A stretch of DNA of 64,000 nt, from the NCBI GenBank assembly GCA_935421135.1, contig OW285192.1:14671001-14735000 (forward strand). The letters are read 5' to 3'. Positions 47,942-60,774 of the stretch are shown piece by piece. The notes under the pieces are model-generated. The model saw nothing but the letters and a program-made list of their open reading frames with translations. It had not been told where the DNA came from and ran no database searches. The first letter of the stretch is position 1; every line of letters begins with the position of its first letter. This DNA comes from Bugulina stolonifera (taxonomy: Eukaryota; Bryozoa; Gymnolaemata; Cheilostomatida; Bugulidae). A program made the translations under genes and the position numbers.

Positions 47942-50900
47942 ATTTTAGAGTTTGCATGCACGGTTCTGTAGGTAATGACAATATGCTCTGAGCACCTTTG
48001 CTCTGTAGTAATAGATCTGTCTGCAGACTTTCTTCCTCTCGATCAAGCATTCCTTCATCGTTTGTTATATTATTAGAACTATCAAGACTTGTATTTAAAG
48101 AAGTCAATGATTCACTGTCAACGAGCACTTCTGGTACTGGTTGCGACGGAGCATGGCGAGGTGAGATTAGACTATCCAGCCGGTAAGGTCTGCTGTGAAC
48201 ATCATCTGGGTGCAAGTGAATGTGGTTGTGTATATTCAAAGCTCTCTCGTTTGTTTCTGGTCTGATGATATGTGATGGCACAGAAGTGGGTACTGTAGAA
48301 TTCACATGAGGGTTGTGGTAGTCATGAGTAACGTCTGCTGGTTGGTAGCTTAGGTCATGGTCACATTTAAGATTGTCTGCTTCCATATTTACCCCTGAAC
48401 GATGTGCAAGAACTTCATGAGTGAATTATTCAGAAAATTAATGATTTTGTCACCAATCAGACGTACCTTGACCTCAAGCGAGTCAACCATGTTTTAATGC
48501 TATGTAACTAACAGCAATGATCGAGCTCTTTGTGCCAACTATGATACAACAATCATCAAGTGCGAGTTCAAATATCATTATCAAGTACCATATTAGACGG
48601 TTCAAACATCACCAATATTATTAAATGTCAAGGCAGTTGAAGTTGTATTATCATGTTCTTATTATGAAGTCTCCTGTCCATCAATAAAGCTGTCATCAAT
48701 AGTAAGAAGATAGATATACGGTATGTACTGTACCTGATAAAGGGGGAAGGTCAGTGTTGTACTTGCTCCTCAAGTATTTCCTCACTGTAACATATCCAAT
48801 AGCTACCACTATCACAGAAGCTATGAGTGTTAAAGACACAGAAATCCCCACGGTTCGTCTCCAGTGGTAGCATGCTGTTAAAATATTAGATATTGTACAG
48901 CAAATGGCATAATCCAACTTACTGATTGTATTCACCATTGGTTCACTGCATCATCATCAGTGCTCTCTTCCAGCCTTCATTACTTACACATTCATTTTGT
49001 TAAAGTTTGTGATCCCATGAAAAGTAGTATATACACATCCATTTGCTTTATTTACATGTACATAGTTAGGCAGAGGTAGACGTCTTTCAACAGGTAATAA
49101 CTAGTCATAACACTCGAACACAATCTTTTGAAGTTCTATCTTGATAGTATTAGCTATAGATCCAGTATGGAAGGTTAAGTCGTCTGTTTACCTTTAGACA
49201 TGTGGTTGGTTGCCTTTACACCATCATGACTGACCCTGTTGGACAGAGAGATGTTCATATAGATCTCCTCATTCTTTCTATTTCTAGCTGATAATATGAG
49301 ATCAGACGACTCCTGCAAGGGTATCAGCTCTGACACTGAAAGAGAAATGCTTCACTTGGATTTTGTTTTTCTACATTTTTAGTAATATTCGAAAACACAC
49401 AATGTTATAATTCAGTATATAGCAGAATAGCTATCAGTTGTATCTATTAGGCATCTATCACAGGTTTATCTATCAGGTACCTGTCATGTGTACCTATCAG
49501 GTGTATCTATCAGGTAGCTATCAGGTATCTATCAGGTACCTGTCATGTGTACCTATCAGGTGTATCTATCAGGTAGCTATCAGGTAGCTATCAGGTATCT
49601 ATCAGGTACCTGTCATGTGTACCTATCAGGTGTGTCTATCAGGTAGCTATCAGGTGTTTCTATTAGGTATACTACCTATCAAGTTGATCTATGAGGTACC
49701 TATCAGGTGTATGTACGTTGTATTTTGTACGTCGCTTATAACTATTAGTGCAATGTACATGAAAGAGAACGATGTAGTTAAATTTAAAGGATCAATAGTA
49801 AAACATGAATGCATGTAGCCACATGTTATTATTATTGTGTACATGCAGACATGTAATTACATGTGTATTATATACTAGGCCTAATAGTTGTAAATCTGCA
49901 TTGTAAATAGTATACAAAAATAAATTTACTTATTACACATGTGCAGGAACAAGTATATTTATTAATTACAAGTATTTACACTGTATATATTTACTTTATT
50001 TATACTATTACTAACCTCTATCAACTCTGCACTTACATAAAAGGTAACCAGAGCTGTTCACGAGCGTGTACTCGTCTGGTTTAGGGTATCCAATAGCCTC
50101 AGCCTGCAGGTCAAGCGTGTCATTTCCTCTCTGGGAAAAGAAGACATAATTCCAACGTAGAGGTATCATCTCTAAAAGACAATCAAATATGTATCAGGTT
50201 ACACAATCTTATAATTATGTACTATATTTTACATGTAGTAGTAAAGCAAGCGATGAAATAACCACAATATTATTCCTTAGTTTATGTACTATTTGTGAAT
50301 ATACAGTATACCAGGTGTGGTTCTCGCCAGGGGGTGGCTACATGACCCTTGGGATCTATTATATGTATATGCTGTAGATGCTATTAGTGAAGGAACTCAG
50401 CATTGATCTATAGCATATAGCACATAGCACATAGCACATAGCACATAGCACATAGCACATAGCACATAGCACATAGCACATAGCACATAGCACATAGCAC
50501 ATAGCACATAGCACATAGCACATAGCATATAGCACATAGCCTACATGTACATCTTAAAGAAGGAAGACAACTCTCAATAAAAATATATCCGAGCTCCAGA
50601 AACCTCACCTTCTCTAACATTAATGACAAACTTCGTATGTAGAATTCTCTCTCCTGTTCTACTGATAGCTACAACATGATGAGTGGGCACGGTGTCGCTA
50701 TCCACCCTCATAATCAGTGTAAAGTTACAGAACACAGTGCTATTATCACAATATACTGCAGGTTTTAGTGGTATGTGCTGTCCCTCTCCCCTCTGAAGCA
50801 GTGGTTGAAAAATAGAAATCTAAAATAAAAATGATGATAATCAGATTGCTTACTGTGCAAAATATTGATATCCATTTGGTTCGAGGTATTTGTTCTGGTA

Positions 50901-51942
50901 ATTAGCTATTAGATCAGGCCAGAGTGATGCATGCCAGGAAATTACATCCTAAATATTGTAATGTTTTTGGGGGTTTGTGCTGTCGTCCTAAGACGACTCC
51001 CGTGTCCAAAATGAAGAGCCTATGAGTGGTGCTAGGTCTTCTCATTACATGAAAGATCAACAGGTACTAGGTCATTGGTGGTGTTAGGAAGGGCATCCAA
51101 CCGTAAAATGCTCCTGTGCTAATTCAGTAGCTTCGCCATTGGTGAAGTGCCTTCTCCACCCCAAATTAGAACAAATGCAGATCTCTTTAGATCTTTGATT
51201 TCTTACCTGAGATTAATTGCGGGAAGTAAACTCGGTAAGTTTTTTTTATATATGAATAATATGCATATACAAATGTAATATCAAAATATACATGTATATT
51301 GTATTTACATGGTATAATTCACTCAATCTGTATGCTTTGCACGCTTCGTACATGGTAGACATTTTCGGCTAGTTCAATGCTAATACTTACCAATGGGGGA
51401 TGGCGAAGTACAAACAGGAAGTTGATGATGTCATCTCGGAGGGCGTCATAGGTATATACTCCCTCATATTTGATTAATTCTCTGTAGTATTGACCGTCTG
51501 TTGATGTAGAGATGTTAATGTTTCCTGTAGCACCTTCAACTAGCTTTTCCAATATACCTTCAATACAATGTCATGTAGTAGCCTAATTTTTTTGCAAGAT
51601 AACATGAATTTAGGTTTCATTTTCATATACAGTTTTGTTTACCAACAAATGCAGTACGCTGTCGCAATTCCCTGCTATGTATCATAGTACATGACGTATT
51701 AATAATAGTACCACTATAACTACTATCAATGCAATACAATGCATTTTGTACCTAGGTAAAAAGCAACAAGTGATGTGGATAGTGTTGAATATTGTCAAAC
51801 ATGAAAATGTTATTATTCGCAGCAAAACTGAATATTTCAGTTACAGAAAATATGATATAAGTACATGTATGTATACATGCATATTCTACTCACAATAACA
51901 CAGAAGAGAATATGATAGTCTAAGCTCACCAGACAATTTCAT
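47934..51942 (-). CDS. Receptor A: single-pass membrane protein with Ig-like ectodomain
   Basis: Exons (minus): 51942-51894, 51557-51391, 50819-50609, 50171-50037, 49335-49192, 48874-48734, 48394-47934; 435 residues. The first exon (MKLSGELRLSYSLLCY, phase 1 into GTGAGT) is a short hydrophobic signal-like start and the least certain. The ectodomain has N-glycosylation sites (NIS, NST, NFT), a C-x6-C pair in exon 3 and an Ig-like pattern AEAIGYPKPDEY in exon 4. One membrane helix lies at about residues 244-264 (ISVSLTLIASVIVVAIGYV), followed by a basic stop-transfer. The 170-residue tail is polar with no kinase or other enzyme domain; YHNP at Y308 fits a YxN SH2-ligand motif. Same exon phases as receptor B (53632-58170), its tandem paralogue. 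Exon 4 might instead end at 50016. Family not recognised. Confidence 0.68.
49440..49715 (+). repeat. CTATCAGGTA-type tandem repeat
   Basis: Many 10-11 bp units (CTATCAGGTA, with CTGTCATGTG variants) arranged in a higher pattern of about 90 bp that occurs about three times. Intronic in receptor A. Confidence 0.9.
50411..50545 (+). repeat. (AGCACAT)n 7-bp repeat
   Basis: About eighteen copies of AGCACAT lie in the receptor A intron, starting about 60 bases downstream of the donor at 50609-50608 on the minus strand. On the minus strand the array reads as Cys/Met/Tyr/Leu repeats, but it has no splice support. Confidence 0.95.
50953..51115 (+). mobile_element. Dispersed SINE-like repeat, copy 1
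   Basis: Shares about 120 bp at roughly 90% with the inverse of 61236-61352, including CTAGGTCTTCTCATTACATG and AAAGATCAACAGGTACTAG. It continues into GGTGTTAGGAAGGGCATCC, a module that also appears inverted at about 63305 next to a tRNA-like head. Intronic in receptor A. Confidence 0.75.
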
Positions 51943-51949
51943 ATCTCAT

Positions 51950-53390
51950 CCTTATTACTCATCCCTCACTCACTAGAATACAATGTAGATGCTAAAGTGT
52001 AGGGTCCTGCTAGTGTGTAGGCCTTTCTACTACTACAATGTATACCATAGAAAAGCAAACACTGTCAATGGAAACAAAATTAATGCCTTTCAATAGAATA
52101 CAAGCTATTCACCATGTACTAGTATGCATTATGCTTTACTACAACAGTTATGTGTATTGGATAGTCATGGTACAAGTGTTAATTTGTGAATGCACTAGCA
52201 TCGGTGGGCGACATGTAAATAACAGCTTAGTGAATAATGCTTTGATGGATTATAGTGGTTTCAAGTCACACAAAAATATAATTATAATTGCTTGCTGTTG
52301 TTTAGAATAATGCCATAAATAACTAAATCTATTATAGTAGAATCAGTTTAGCATCTTACAGGCGTTCCATGTATTATTTGCTGTTACTCTGGCTGATATA
52401 GAAAGTGATATTTGAAGGCAAAAATATTACACAAATATATGTCACATCTACATATTTCTGCAATAAGATCCCATCATCTGCTATAATGAGGACAATATGG
52501 CAAGCTGTAAATAGTCAGTCAGCTGTTGAGACTAATAGGGTAATAAACACTAGTACTAGATGCATTATAAGATCTTATGATTTTATTCCTAGTGCTATCA
52601 TCATCATCAGAGAAAAATATATGATAAAGAACCTAAAGAACTTCTCTTATGTACTGGATAGATGAAAGGATCATGCATTGAGCTTCAAAGAGTATAACTT
52701 GGTAGAAATTTCCATTTCCTCTGCATTCCCATTATTGCAACCAGGAAAGTATGTGATTATAGCAACGTCTAAGATTAATAAGTAGCAATAGTATGGAATA
52801 TAGAAAACACAGTAATAAGTAGGATTAGTATTACATGTACATACACTTGTATAAATCATAGTCATTGCATAAACTAATTCAAAATACAGTAAATTTGAAG
52901 ACTTGTGGGAGAGACTCAATCTACAGTTTAGTGATGCAAGAGGACACAAATCCAAAGTTCAATGAAAGAATACAAAATAGCACAGGAAAATTATAACATG
53001 GATATTGTTTTTATCCATATATACAAAGATACATCTTTTGGGAATTGAAAATAGATATTTATAATTATAATACAAAATAATTTATAATATGATATCAACA
53101 TATAAAAACTACAAAAAGCAAGCCCAATTACTGTATAATGCTGCTGAACATGACACGGCATTACATACAATGTGTAAATATTAAATAGTACATAAAAGTA
53201 TAGAATTTAATTCAGTTGCCACTATAACACAAAAGTTTAAACATTATATTCTATTTGTACACCTGAGAACAGATTTAAAATGTCTAGATCTAATACAAAT
53301 AATGATATTCAAGAAGTTTGCATTAGAACAGCCTGTGCAAAGCTCCACATCAGCAGTTTGGGTTTTGTGAGTAAATCTTTACAAAATGTT
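51950..53390. other. Spacer between receptors A and B
   Basis: No gene recognised on either strand. AT-rich; short reading frames at 52038-52665 have no splice or domain support. It should hold the receptor A promoter and any 5' UTR exon. Confidence 0.5.
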
Positions 53391-53393
53391 ATC

Positions 53394-53399
53394 TTTATT
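53394..53399 (-). terminator. AATAAA signal of receptor B
   Basis: Minus-strand AATAAA about 235 bases beyond the receptor B stop codon. A usual distance for an invertebrate 3' UTR. Confidence 0.4.
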
Positions 53400-53631
53400 G
53401 GACCTAAGCCATAATTATGCTAATAGCCACTGTTCTGGCAATAGTAGTTCTGGTTTGTTTCAACTACATACATGTACATGTAACAATATACATGTATCAG
53501 ACTACTTTAGATTACACCTCCACTATTGAACTCAGTAAGCTTAGCTCTGTTTCCCCTGATACCATCCTATTAGTATTATTATAGTACAGAAACTGGTATC
53601 ATACATTATAACTGAGTTACACTACAACTGC

Positions 53632-56600
53632 TTACACGCAAGAATCCTTCTCGTCTCCCTCAGGAGATGATATCTTATTTGAAGGGAAGTTCAGATATTC
53701 GTCTGGGCTTGTTACCACCCTTTGTAAACCAACAGCGGCCGAGTGGTCAGTCTCCTGTACCCCTTGTGATGGCCAATGGTCAGTTTCCAGGTCAGCCTCT
53801 TCGTTTGCTGGTGGATATTTAGCTCGATGCATACGAGGACTGCTGTCAGACATGTTGTCTCGATCTAAGTCGTCTGCACCTGTAGGAGTAGTATCAAAGT
53901 GTGACCGTTGATATGAGGAAGTCGAGCCATCTACTGACTTATTATCCTCTAGTGGTTGATGTCTCCCCACGAAGCTGCCAGTCTCAGGCTGACAAGGTAA
54001 GACCTCGGTATGTCTCGAATCATTGCATACATTAAAGGTATAGTTGATCACAATGGGCGGCGGTTCACCTGTTGTAGGGTTGTTTGGCGCTTGTGAACTT
54101 TGACCAGTAGAATGAGTAGCATCAGGTTTATGTTCACCATAAGTGTGTTGCAGTTGTTGCTGTCTTTGTTCAACTTCATCTTCAATGAGTGATTGAGAGT
54201 CTTCCTTGTTTGATTCCCCACCCTCAAGGCCTGTGAATAGAACAATGCACTGTTAGGTACAGTCACACACACACAAACAATGTACTCCAATACAACAATA
54301 ATCGACATGACACACGCAGAGCATATTAGCATGGTTAACAATAATGTCAACCAACTATCATAACAAGACTTTGCTGAAGGTCTACACTATCATTAACATA
54401 CGACTACTGTTTGGAACCCAGGCAATAGAACGTTATAGTACACATACATGTATATGTTACATATAATATTATATAAGGTAGCAACCTTGTTGAGTTGTCC
54501 TGCTACTAGCAAGTGATTCTGGTCCAGTTTTATTCCCGCATCTTGACTTGCAGATGTACGCTACTAGCACTATGATAATGATGAGAACTACCACTCCCGC
54601 AATGCTTAGACCGATGATCAAGTGTTTACCTGTATAAGAATTCATAATACATTACCAGAACAGTGAGAGCAAACTTTTAGTATCAAAAGAGGTATCACTG
54701 TTCTAAAACAAACAAAGTTTGTACTATAATTACAAGACGCGTGTCTTCAGCAATAATGTGCATAATGAAACAAACGATGGTTGCTAAGGATACTAATAAT
54801 ACTGCAGACTGAGAGCTGATTAGTACATGTGTGTGTTATAATAATAATATTGTCTGTATATGGAGTAGATCTGATCCTCAAGAACAAGTCAAACCATAGA
54901 CTAATGCATGCACATAAAAAATACAACAATAGGCTACCAAACAAAATCCAATGTGCATTTTACAAGGTTCTATCTCTCAACTGTGAGTGCTTTTAATTAA
55001 TGATAAAAAGTTTGAAGAATGATAGAGCTTAGAATGAATGTACTAACACTAAACACACAGACATCCTCCAAACACCTTACCAGCATATCCCTATGTAGAC
55101 CAGAGACATTGCATGTCTGGCTAAATTAGGATAAATGATGTTCGATGATAAGGAGTAAAATGATGTTCAACATGTTGTGCGCAGTCACCACGTATCACGT
55201 TAGTCAGTGAGTATCTACAATGTACATTGTAACAATGCTATAATACAGTAACATGTAATAACTGACTGACCTCCTGGTGCATCTTCCTCATCGAGTTCTG
55301 GTTCTTTAGTTGTCGAGGGTGAATGGTTCCAGTTATAACTAACTGCTTCACCAAGTCTGTTAGTAGCCACAAGTGTAATATTAGTTGAACCCTTTAAGGG
55401 AATTTGTGCTGATACTGAAATGGAGAATATAGCAAGACATAAATAATGACATGGGGAAGCGAGTCTATTGTGTACATAATTGGGTATATCAAGACGTTTT
55501 TATAGGAGAATGCAGCAATGAATACGTTAGATGGATCATTTAAACTAATGACCTCCTACGGTACACTATGTATTATTCTGTGTGAGGTATTCATACATGT
55601 AAAAGTTCTGTTTAGATAAAGTATGTCTCGATTTTGATTAAGGACACGGTATTCCTCAGGTCTGGGATAACCCTCAGCCTCAGCATACACATCTAGTATC
55701 CCATCCTCCGTCTCATCAATTCGTAAGGACTGCATGTTCCAAGACAATTTCTTTCCTGTAAAGTGTAGATAATTACTATGGTGTGGGTTATCATAGATAT
55801 GCTTGAGTACCGAAAGTCTAAATAATAAATCATGTTGTCTAAAAAGGAACATAAGATCAATATAATTGTAGGTATCAGACAAGTCTGCGTCAAGTCATGG
55901 ACAAGTTTATTTCAAGTCATAGACAAGTCCGTTACAAGTCCTAGATAAATCTACTTCCTAGACAAATCACATTTACTGTAACAGGCTAACGGTAAGAGGG
56001 AGGAGGCAATGGAAGGTTGAAGGAAGAGAAAGCTGAGGAAGAAGGGGAAGCCTGAAATGGTGAAGATCAACTTAAAGCAAAAAGATGACGGAACAGGATA
56101 TGGAGGAAATGATTTCTGTAACAAGGAGAAGCGACCAAATAATCAGGACAGTATGACTAAAGTTTTTGAACACTCTTAGATGTTGCAGAATATGATAAAG
56201 TTACAAAGTGAACTGAGAGGGGGGGGGGTATTATCTGAAGGAATTCATAATATTGAAATTGTACTACAAATTGAAAACTCATGCACTGTTTGCCAGCAAT
56301 GACTACAAAAAACTGCAGCAACATCCATTTCTTACTCGTACTCCAACAGTGTGACACAACTGGATAACACAACTGTGTACTCCAACTGTGTAACATAACT
56401 GTGTACTCCAACTGTGTAACATAACTGTGTACTCCAACTGTGTAACATAACTGTGTACTCCAACTGTGTAACATAACTGTGTACTCCAACTGTGTAACAT
56501 AACTGTGTACTCCAACTGTGTAACATAACTGTGTACTCCAACTGTGTAACATAACTGTGTACTCCAACTGTGTAACATAACTGTGTACTCCAACTGTGTA

Positions 56601-58170
56601 ACATAACTGTGTACTCCAACTGTGTAACATAACTGTGTACTCCAACTGTGTAACATAACTGTGTACTCCAACTGTGTAACATAACTGTGTACTCCAACTG
56701 TGTAACATAACTGGATAACACAACTGTGTAAATGACTATTACTGTGCAGTGTACGCAACTATCCTACCTTCCTTGACGTCAATATAGAATTTCTCTTTAA
56801 CTATATTATATCCTGTATTATCAAAAATCACGGAGTAGTGGGTTGAGCTGGTAACTCTATCTACACTGACAGTCCAGTTGAGGCTACAAATAATCGCTTT
56901 CCAATCACATGTGACTGGAGGCCCGTTGTATATATCATTGTCTTCGCCATCCAATACACTTGGGTGAAACATTCTCTACAATTTCATACATTAACAGATT
57001 TTCTGATAAGGTATACATGCCCATATATGGACGGTATAATACAACACAATCTATTCAAGTCAGAGTAAATGTGGATTTGTCTCTCCATACAATGAGCAAT
57101 AGGCCTAATCATATCAAACTTAACTTTTCCTGAACCTCCGTCCACTGGTGATGCCGGTTTAAATTTGAACTTAGAAAAATTATATGAACAACCTGTCTAT
57201 GTCAAGATTGTCTAACGCCTACACAATGGATAAACATTTTGTATTAGTTTTGCTTCACAATTTAAATTCACAAATTTCTGTTTATTTGTACTAGCAGATT
57301 TGTTAGACACCTACTCATTGGTACTGTAGGCTAGTGAATTGTCACATTAGCAATTGGTACACGTGTAGATAAGCTATGAACTAAGGAGTCTTGTGGAGAC
57401 TAGGTCATATGTGGGGACACCTTTATACCAACCGACCAATGAGGCAGCACTTTACTACAGTATAACACGTAGACATAAACATGTGGAACATAACCCCAGA
57501 TATGCTAATATTACAATATGAGCAATAACATTTAGACCTCGAAAACTTAGAAAATTACCCCTTCAGTATCCCAGAATTCAAAGCGCATGGTGATTCCATC
57601 ATCTCGTAATGCATCATATTGTGGGACACCATCGCTGTCCTTCAGCAACGACTGGTATCCAGCTGCGTCTGTCAACACTGATATATTCACACCAGTCTGT
57701 CCATCCAATAGACCCAGGACATCTAATAACATGTAACAGGCATATATAGAACCCAACCACAAATAGATATGAGTACAAGAGTTATCTTCACTCAGTGAGT
57801 AACAATGCTCATAGAGGGCTCAGGTCATAGAACATTCTCATAGAGTAAGACTTCACCAACAGCAAGTTTTTAATACAATACTGATCTCTTCAGTCGTACC
57901 TCCTATAATGATTATAGGAGGTACGATTGAAAAGATCAGTGTAGCTAATGCTTTATGCTGGTATACATGTCCGTCATGTCCAACATCAGTCTTATAACCT
58001 ACCATAAATACAGTATAATAATATTACTTTTACTAGTATAATTTAGAAATAAGCTACATGCATATATGTGTATACTCTTGTAATATCACTGTAAGGTTTT
58101 ACTTACATGTATTTGTACTGCAAATACACGTAGCAAGGAGAATGCATGATATTCTTATATGAGATTCCAT
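53632..58170 (-). CDS. Receptor B: single-pass membrane protein with Ig-like ectodomain
   Basis: Exons (minus): 58170-58107, 57722-57559, 56975-56768, 55755-55597, 55414-55271, 54629-54486, 54230-53632; 493 residues. Exon 1 encodes a signal peptide (ISCILLATCICS). Exon 2 shares NIS...YDALRDD with receptor A, exon 3 the C-x6-C pair, and exon 4 AEAEGYPRPEEY, an Ig-like strand pattern. Residues about 250-271 form the membrane helix (LIIGLSIAGVVVLIIIIVLV). The 220-residue tail is acidic/polar, Q-rich near the membrane, with DEYLNF at Y473, a YxN motif of the Grb2-SH2 type. No kinase. Exon 4's donor (GTATGA) and exon 6's donor (GTTGCT) are weak and need transcript support. A probable 5' UTR exon ends at 59340 and splices to 58198. 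Likely a cell-surface adhesion or recognition protein; family not recognised. Confidence 0.72.
56340..56722 (-). repeat. 26-bp minisatellite, about 14 copies
   Basis: The unit is ACTCCAACTGTGTAACATAA plus CTGTGT, very homogeneous. It lies between exons 3 and 4 of receptor B. On the minus strand it has no stop in any of the three frames, giving long open frames of 130-190 codons that are artefacts of the repeat. Confidence 0.95.
57881..57939. repeat. 59-bp hairpin in receptor B intron 1
   Basis: CTGATCTCTTCAGTCGTACC and its near-exact inverse GGTACGATTGAAAAGATCAG flank TCCTATAAT/GATTATAGGA, leaving almost no loop. Three or four mismatched pairs. Probably a small palindromic element; too short a loop for a standard miRNA precursor. 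Confidence 0.85.
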
Positions 58171-58197
58171 AAAGCAGCAGTGATATTACCAGATTCA

Positions 58198-59420
58198 ACT
58201 ACAAAGATATGAAAAGTTACAATAGAACTCATATAATAAGATGCCACCACCAATTAAATTGTATGTTAACACAGTAGAATAATATATTCATGATTTTTAG
58301 CGCATTGTACGTCCAACAAAGGCTGTACTTATATACATTGAAGCAGTTTGTACATGTAGTAACTTCCCTGTGTGTACAATCATGTAGCATATAATTGTTA
58401 TGGTTAACTAACACAGGGCTAGTCAGCCCAATAGCTTGTTCACAAATTCCTAACTCTAAATTAGCTGCATTGTAACCTATCTATGGTATATAACTCGGAC
58501 TTTCTGAGACAAAAATAGTTGGGGAGGCCTTTTAAAGGGGTGCTGACCAATTTCCCATAGTTGGAGTGAGCTTGTCCTGTTTAAGAATAAGGAGATGAGT
58601 TACCATGACCTAAATTAGAACTTGATTGGCTAAATTAAAGCATAGTGTGAAATATTCAACAGTTTTGGGTATTATTCAGATATCATTAAGGTAAAGAGGT
58701 TCACTCTGTTCCAGTGTAACACCTACACCACGAAACTCAAATATCTTAGAAATGAGTATAACAGATTAAGTCAAATGAAATGAGTATAACTGACTGAGTC
58801 AAATGAAATGAGTATAACAGATAAGTCAAATGAAATGAGTATAACTGACTGAGTCAAATGACAAAAGAAAAAATAACTGCCAGTACCCTTTCAAAACGTT
58901 ACTTTTCAGTTAGGTATTGTATTACCTGTCAATTTACACCCATGTAAATATTTCTGGGGAAATATCCATAGCTGTAAAACCCCACCAGCATAAGCTTAGG
59001 GGAAAAACAAGTTCACTTCCTGGCAACAAGTAAACATGCAATGGCAACTATGACTAACTATGTAAACAATCAGCATAGTGCACAACCTGATTTACATGGT
59101 ATGAATACATTATGCTATAATACAGTACAGGTAGTAGTTGTAGTAGTACATTGTTAAAGCCTTTCTATTAGACTAAATAGACCCCCATAATACAGTGTAC
59201 AGTAGTAGGGTACACAGTATACACATGTATATTGTTATATAATCACAATAAAATATCAGTGATTTGATACACTAGGAACTGGTCTTATGATCCAAGACTC
59301 GGAACTGATACAAACTATGCATAAATACAATGTACTCACCTGGTACAAGAGATTCCAACTATAACAGCATCCTCAGACCATTCCAGACTTTACCAGTTGA
59401 TCTTATTGTGTCCTATAAAA
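58198..59420 (-). other. Probable 5' UTR exon and first intron of receptor B
   Basis: A strong minus-strand donor CCAG|GTGAGT at 59340 and an acceptor TTTGTAG at 58199 fit a non-coding first exon spliced to the exon that holds the ATG. The intron contains a 32-bp-type tandem repeat (AAATGAGTATAAC, GAGTCAAATG) at 58746-58862. No transcript evidence, so inference only. Confidence 0.4.
58746..58862 (+). repeat. AAATGAGTATAAC tandem repeat
   Basis: Four copies of a unit of about 30 bp, alternating between AACAGATTAAGTC-like and AACTGACTGAGTC-like versions, i.e. two copies of a roughly 60-bp dimer. Confidence 0.85.
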
Positions 59421-60454
59421 ACAGATACATGTATAACAGGCTGAGAATATACTGTAATATGTGTGAAATTGACAATACTAATATATTAAATTACAGTGAT
59501 AATGCTTAGAGTAACAGCTGGGCGCTAGGCTCAGCAGCATGAATATACAATGTAGTGCTTGCTCAGACCACTCTGGTGGCTATCTATTGATTGCTGGTCC
59601 GCTTGGAATGTTAAAATTCCACCCATATTAACTCATTAGTGAATAAAGCCCTTCGAAAACATTTAACAATCTTCAAATTATTGCATGGCTTACACTTTGT
59701 GTTTACTAATCCAGAGGAGATGCTACTACTTTGATAGATTCTTCCTTTATAAATACTTTATAATTTACTGATAACATTTTGTAAATACAAAAATTGAATG
59801 TACAATTATTGCACAAGCTAGTAACGTACATTATTGAATATGCATGTCACTAGCTAATGACACAAGAGCCACAAGTCGTTTATCTTGTATTAGTGACTAA
59901 AAGTAACAAGCTACTTAATGATTTGATCAAGATGAAGAGTGTGTATTAATTCAATAAAGATTTCAAAAGGCAAACTTTCCAAAGTCAAGTGTTATTCCGC
60001 AAATTAATAAAAAATATTATATGTTATAAATATCATCATTCTTTAAATTTGAACTGTTAGATAATAGTGTGATAACAAAAATAAGCAAAACATAATTAAA
60101 ATTTTCTCATATGGGAGAATCCTCTGACCCTGCCACAGCTTTCTCGATTCCATACGTCTGTTAGAATTATTTGAATGCTCAACATCAGAATCCTAGTCAA
60201 AATCTCATAGCACTGCCAGGTTGATATATGAGGTGACTCAAGACGTTGCCTATCAACATTTACATGTGTAAGTATTGTATGAAGGTATTGTGTGGTTTTC
60301 ATACAAACAGCCAAAAGTATTGCTTCACTGGTACAACTCTGTAAGCCTGTTGCAATGGATTCTTAATCCACGTTCCTAGTCCATATGCTTGAGCTTTTAC
60401 TTTTTCTATATGATGGACCACATAAGCCTTAGGTTTTATTAGGAGCAGGTGCAG

Positions 60455-60535
60455 GTCTCTGAGTGTGAGGGGCTTCAACCTGCAATCTTCAGATCCCAAC
60501 ATTAGCAAGCAAACCACCACACCATCCTATTGATA
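60455..60535 (-). mobile_element. tRNA-derived SINE-like sequence
   Basis: The minus strand reads GGTGTGGTGGTTTGCTTGC and, about 25 bases on, GCAGGTTGAAGCCCC, which resemble Pol III A and B boxes. No complete cloverleaf; probably a SINE head. Confidence 0.45.
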
Positions 60536-60774
60536 TTGATAGGCTAAAACTAGAGTGACATATTATTGTAATGGTCAGGACATTTGCCTACAAGACCTCA
60601 GCTTGCCTGATGGACCCTATAGCACACTAAGTAGTTGTCACGGCTCTACTTATCTAGTCTCTGCACTGAGTTGTCTCATGACTCATACCTACATTGCTAT
60701 GCATGTTTTGACCATACCTTTATAATTACATACCACTTATATACTTACAATGTGCATTACTGAGCTATTGTCCT

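Noticed and set aside
52405..52955. Short frames of 86 and 94 codons between the receptors
   Set aside because: Composition follows AT-rich DNA, no splice sites in phase, and no similarity to either receptor.
56157..56758. Three overlapping long minus-strand frames with 26-residue repeats
   Set aside because: All are products of the 26-bp array, which is open in three frames. No exon context.
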